9,995 bases of DNA from NCBI GenBank assembly GCA_029882335.1, contig JAOUKW010000131.1, positions 1 to 9,995 on the forward strand, read 5' to 3'. A model generated the notes under the pieces. It ran no database searches and had not been told where the DNA came from. It saw only the letters and a program-made list of their open reading frames with translations. This DNA comes from Candidatus Heimdallarchaeota archaeon (GTDB lineage: Archaea > Asgardarchaeota > Heimdallarchaeia > Heimdallarchaeales > Kariarchaeaceae). Shown here piece by piece: positions 7,082 through 9,995 of this stretch (position 1 is its first letter; each line of letters opens with the position of its first letter). The translations under genes and the position numbers were made by a program.

Positions 7082-8289
7082 TCTTTATCACCTAGGGTTT
7101 TGAGTTTATTCTTGGCGAGTTCTAACAGTATGTGTGATAATCTAATAGGGGATACATTCAATTCTTCTGAAAATTTAATCAAATCATCAAATTCTATTTT
7201 ATCTGAATATGTACTACTTTTGATTCTTAATTCAAGATTGTTTTTTTCTGGAAAATCGATATTAATTTGTTTAACATTTCTATCTCCAATGTGTCTGTTA
7301 ACATCAAATATACGAACTCCTAGAGTACCGGTTAATTTCATTATTTCTTCTGCCATAAATTCTAATTGCTCATTTTTGGAAATTACCCTTAAACAATAAG
7401 CTGGTCGGTTTTTTTTCATAATGATCGGATAATAAGATACATCTAAAGCCCCAAATCTCATTAATTTTTCCAATGTATAACCCATTAATTCCCCTGAAAT
7501 ATCATCAAGATTTGTTTCAATTATTGATGTTTTACTTGGGGTTGTTGTTGTATGACCCAATCTTAAACGTAAGAAATTTCCTCTATCATTCCATTCTGAG
7601 TTACCAAATCCAAGAGATGATCTATCCCATATTGTTTGATTTGATATTTTAAATTGCTTGCTTAAACTATATAATATTGCAATTCCAGTAGGTGTTGTTG
7701 CTTCACCTACTGGTCCCGTAGTAGAAATTAATTTGGAATTTCTTAAAATATAATCTACCGCTGGACTTGGTACATGAATTAATCCATGTTTTGTATTAAC
7801 TATACCTTGACCAGTTGCTACAGGAGAAATGATAATAAATTCGATATTTAGATTTGATAATAGATAAGCCACACCAACAATATCAATTAACGTATCATAG
7901 GTACCTAGTTCATGTAGATGAATATCTTCAGATTGATGGACTTCTTTTTCTGCTTCTAATAAAATATTAAATGCATCAACTGCAAACTCTTTGTATTTAT
8001 TGTCTATGGTCAATTCAGAACAGAGTACCTCAATATAATTAATTATCTCACTTATTTCTAACCTTTCCATATTTCCATCAATATGTAAATTGATCCCATG
8101 GAAATCGTGATGCTTTTTTTCACTGATTTTAACTTCTATGGGATGCTTGGTTACTTTTTGAATTGTAACTGTTAGATTTTTTACTGTTTCATCTCTATAT
8201 TCCATAAACCCCAGCAAAGCAGCAAAAATCATATCTCCTGAACATCCGGCTAATGCTACATCGATTGCTAAGACATTTGATGGCTTCAT
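7078..8289 (-). CDS. larC: LarC: nickel insertion enzyme for the nickel-pincer cofactor, single unbroken form
   Basis: LarC inserts Ni(II) into the pyridinium bis-thiocarboxylate mononucleotide using CTP, giving the cofactor of LarA-type racemases and epimerases. All 403 residues lie in one frame, with both parts of the family: the LarC1 region with AGCSGDM (14-20), a His-rich metal region KKHHDFHGINLH (58-69), IHLHELGTYDTLIDIVG (123-139), and TGQGIVNTKHGL (159-170), PSPA and GEATTPTGIAIL; then the LarC2 region with ETNLDDISGE (258-267), GALDVSYYP (280-288) and IMKKNRPAYCLRVI (290-303). In L. plantarum the two parts are joined by a programmed frameshift; none is needed here. It is the first gene of the unit, from ATG 8289 without a Shine-Dalgarno motif, and shares ATGA with larB. 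LarE, which adds sulfur, is not in this window. Confidence 0.95.
   Translation of the reverse strand: MKPSNVLAIDVALAGCSGDMIFAALLGFMEYRDETVKNLTVTIQKVTKHPIEVKISEKKHHDFHGINLHIDGNMERLEISEIINYIEVLCSELTIDNKYKEFAVDAFNILLEAEKEVHQSEDIHLHELGTYDTLIDIVGVAYLLSNLNIEFIIISPVATGQGIVNTKHGLIHVPSPAVDYILRNSKLISTTGPVGEATTPTGIAILYSLSKQFKISNQTIWDRSSLGFGNSEWNDRGNFLRLRLGHTTTTPSKTSIIETNLDDISGELMGYTLEKLMRFGALDVSYYPIIMKKNRPAYCLRVISKNEQLEFMAEEIMKLTGTLGVRIFDVNRHIGDRNVKQINIDFPEKNNLELRIKSSTYSDKIEFDDLIKFSEELNVSPIRLSHILLELAKNKLKTLGDKE
7087..7092 (-). promoter_or_regulatory. Shine-Dalgarno site of larB inside larC
   Basis: On the minus strand GGTGAT, a full match to the usual archaeal anti-Shine-Dalgarno core, lies 5 bases before the larB ATG and within the last codons of larC (Gly-Asp of its GDKE end). 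Together with the ATGA overlap it fixes the larB start and implies coupled synthesis. Confidence 0.65.
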
Positions 8290-8540
8290 CCTATTGAACT
8301 TAAGAATTAAATCTATTAATCTTATTTGAAGGAAGTCAAAACTTTTCCAAAAATTTTGAAAAGGATATTCAATTTTAACTAGTTAAGAAATAATATTCAC
8401 ATAAAGTGTACTTTTTAATAGAAATACCAGTATTCAAAAATAAATTGTAAGAATAAAACAAATTCCAATTGTTTAAAACCATTCATAATTAGTTAAATAA
8501 CGATAAAATTAATACTTAATTAATCTCATGTAATATTAGA
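8290..8540. promoter_or_regulatory. Divergent promoter region between larC and the RidA-family gene
   Basis: This is a 251-base AT-rich gap with no credible gene. For larC, the minus strand has ATTAATAG (8313-8320), about 28 bases before ATG 8289. For the RidA gene, TACTTAATTA (8513-8522) is about 24 bases before ATG 8541. Both are weak TATA matches for leaderless transcripts. An imperfect inverted repeat, CTTTTC (8342-8347) and GAAAAG (8358-8363) around AAAAATTTT, lies about 55 bases upstream of larC and could be a regulator site. No nickel-responsive operator of a known type was recognised. Confidence 0.4.
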
Positions 8541-8957
8541 ATGATAAATACAGAAATTAATTCTGATAGAGCACCTACAGCAGTTGGATCATATCCTCAT
8601 GCAAGAAGAGTAGGAAATTTTTTATTTTTATCAGGAGTTGGTCCAAGAAAAAAGGATAGTAACAAAATTCCGGGTGTTACTTTAAATGAAAATGGAGATA
8701 TTATTGATTATGACATAGAATTACAATGTCGAAGTGTTTTTGATAATGTGAGATATATTGTAGAAGATGCAGGTGCTAAATGGGAAAATATAGTGGATGT
8801 AACAGTATTTTTAACCAATATTGATAAAGATTTTTCGATCTATAATAAGGTATATGCAGAATATTTTGGTGATGTTCGTCCTTGTCGTACTACAGTTGAG
8901 ATTAATAAACTACCAACTCCAATTGCCGTAGAATTAAAGGTTATTGCTTTAATTTGA
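8541..8957 (+). CDS. RidA/YjgF family protein, 2-aminomuconate deaminase-like subgroup
   Basis: This is a 138-residue complete single-domain member of the RidA family of trimeric enamine/imine deaminases. Family features are FLFLSGVGPR (27-36), the central segment around the helix QCRSVFDNVRYIVEDAG (62-78), VTVFLTNIDKDF (87-98), and a C-terminal RPCRTTVEINKLPTPIAVEL (113-132). R116 matches the Arg essential for deaminase activity in E. coli RidA, and E131 the conserved Glu, so an active enzyme is expected. The long loop with IPGV (43-46), the YDIE (57-60) element and the LPTPIAVELK end are closer to 2-aminomuconate deaminase than to housekeeping RidA. No other gene for tryptophan or aminophenol breakdown is nearby, so a general role in removing reactive enamines is as likely. 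It is a single gene with divergent larC upstream; the following gene is 111 bases away. Confidence 0.9.
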   Translation: MINTEINSDRAPTAVGSYPHARRVGNFLFLSGVGPRKKDSNKIPGVTLNENGDIIDYDIELQCRSVFDNVRYIVEDAGAKWENIVDVTVFLTNIDKDFSIYNKVYAEYFGDVRPCRTTVEINKLPTPIAVELKVIALI

Positions 8958-9068
8958 TTTAAGAATTTTATGTATACTTTGGTTTTAAGGAATCAGAACG
9001 TACTAAAATATACTTTCCTGTCTAATGATTTATTTTGGTCAAGGTTATAGCAAAATTTGTTAATCTAC
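8958..9068. other. Short gap before the 7TM gene
   Basis: These 111 bases hold no gene. AAAATATA (9005-9012) is a possible TATA element that would give a leader of about 35 bases, and ATTTATTTT (9028-9036) is another that lies nearer the start. No Shine-Dalgarno motif sits before ATG 9069, and no clear terminator hairpin follows the RidA-family stop. Confidence 0.25.
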
Positions 9069-9995
9069 ATGTTGGTAAATGAGTTTGCTATTATGTTGCT
9101 AGCTTTAATAATGTGTCTAGTAGCTACTTCAATTATACATATTAGAACAAAGACTTCCCCATTGATGGAGATTAAATTACTAGCAATAGGATTTTATTTT
9201 TTTAGTATTGCGTATATTTGTTTTTTACCAACAACAATATTAAATTCACCAAGTGAAACAAAGATTGCTGTAGATGAAACTGGTCTTTTATTTTTTAAAA
9301 TAGCTACTGGCTTTATTACAATTGGTTTATTTCTGATTTTATTAGGTATCTATTTACCATCTTTTCAATTAAGTTACAAATCAATCTCTTTTCTAATTCT
9401 AATTATTTATATATTTGTTGGATCATTAGTTTTTAATTTTCAAATTAACCAATATATGATCGGTGAACGACTTTACATTGAATATCCATTCTTTACAAGT
9501 CTTTTTATTTCTTTGTCACAAGGTACAGTATTTTCAGTTATAATTTGGAGAATAATTCGAATTAAAAAGATTTTACAATCAAAAGAATCTATATTTTTAT
9601 CAAATACTACCGTATTTCTCGTTTTGTTTTTTGGGATTACATCAAGTCTAGCCATTTCAATCCCATCTTTATATCCAAATTCTGTATTTCCAACTTTCAC
9701 TAATAATTTAATAATTATTTTTTTATTTTTTCACTTTGCATATGCTTTTTATCATGATACAGCGTTTTTATTTGTTGAAGCCGTAAAATTTCAAGGTGTT
9801 GTTATCTGCAGTAAAAATTCAGGTATGGTCTATTTTTCTAAAAGTTATGTATTAGATTTACCTTCCGATCATTTATTATCCGCTTTATTAACTTCATATA
9901 ATATTTCACTAAACTCATTGGTTGGAAATTTAGAAACGAATAGTTATAAAGTTATTAGTTATCAGGATCGAGTGTTTCAGATTTATTCTGGCAAT
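9069..9995 (+). CDS. Predicted 7TM membrane protein with a cytoplasmic longin/roadblock-like domain, cut by the right edge
   Basis: The frame is open from ATG 9069 to the end of the window (309 residues, 3' end missing). Seven hydrophobic helices are seen near 5-24, 35-56, 73-95, 106-124, 140-163, 178-200 and 211-230. Basic residues cluster in the loops after helix 1 (R26, K28, K36) and helix 5 (RIIRIKKILQSK, 161-172). The positive-inside rule then gives the N-terminus outside and the C-terminus inside. After helix 7 comes a soluble part from about 240: GVVICSKNSGMVYFSKSYV (243-261), a helix DHLLSALLTSY (267-277), and SYKVISYQDRVFQIY (292-306). This strand-strand-helix-strand-strand pattern resembles longin/roadblock domains, which partner small GTPases and are abundant in Asgard archaea. 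No kinase motif is seen, though one could follow beyond the edge. TTG 9057 is a less likely start. The function is unknown. Confidence 0.75.
   Translation, partial: MLVNEFAIMLLALIMCLVATSIIHIRTKTSPLMEIKLLAIGFYFFSIAYICFLPTTILNSPSETKIAVDETGLLFFKIATGFITIGLFLILLGIYLPSFQLSYKSISFLILIIYIFVGSLVFNFQINQYMIGERLYIEYPFFTSLFISLSQGTVFSVIIWRIIRIKKILQSKESIFLSNTTVFLVLFFGITSSLAISIPSLYPNSVFPTFTNNLIIIFLFFHFAYAFYHDTAFLFVEAVKFQGVVICSKNSGMVYFSKSYVLDLPSDHLLSALLTSYNISLNSLVGNLETNSYKVISYQDRVFQIYSGN

Noticed and set aside
7067..7399. Open frame of 110 codons on the plus strand
   Set aside because: It is antisense to larC, whose protein matches its family along the whole length.
9473..9700. Open frame of 75 codons on the minus strand
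   Set aside because: It is antisense to the 7TM gene, whose regular helix pattern shows the true coding strand.

Overview
This AT-rich window carries dense, mostly short transcription units. Several first genes have a TATA-like element 24-34 bases before the start codon and little or no leader. Genes inside operons instead have GGTGA-type Shine-Dalgarno sites. Together with frequent AGA and ATA codons, this points to an archaeon. The partial gene at the right edge encodes a predicted seven-helix membrane protein joined to what looks like a longin/roadblock-type domain. That combination, by recollection of family patterns only, suggests an Asgard (Heimdallarchaeia-like) genome. The lineage call is an inference.

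Layout from left to right. (1) 1-1654, minus: an MsbA/MDR-type ABC exporter half-subunit cut by the left edge, with Asp in place of the catalytic Glu. Two palindromes lie in its upstream gap. (2) 1789-2724, minus: an AEC-family (auxin efflux carrier) permease. (3) 2850-4325, plus, divergent from it: a Rossmann-fold epimerase-like protein split by a Pro-rich and acidic linker of about 160 residues, with much of its catalytic triad apparently missing. (4) 4415-6131, plus: a two-gene ABC-2 exporter, ATPase then permease. (5) 8289 down to 6401, minus: larC-larB, which overlap by 4 bases and serve synthesis of the nickel-pincer nucleotide cofactor. Below them on the same strand, at 6155-6316, is an unlisted 53-residue gene for a one-helix membrane peptide with a His/Cys-rich tail. 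(6) 8541-8957, plus: a RidA-family protein close to 2-aminomuconate deaminases. (7) 9069 to the right edge, plus: the 7TM protein.

How they may work together. LarB (carboxylation and hydrolysis of nicotinic acid adenine dinucleotide) and LarC (CTP-dependent nickel insertion) are two of the three steps to the nickel-pincer cofactor. LarE and the LarA-type enzyme are not in this window. The small His/Cys-rich membrane peptide beside them could handle nickel or another metal, but only position and composition support this. The two ABC systems and the AEC permease are separate transport units with no substrate evident from sequence. No rRNA, tRNA, CRISPR array, insertion sequence or phage gene was seen.
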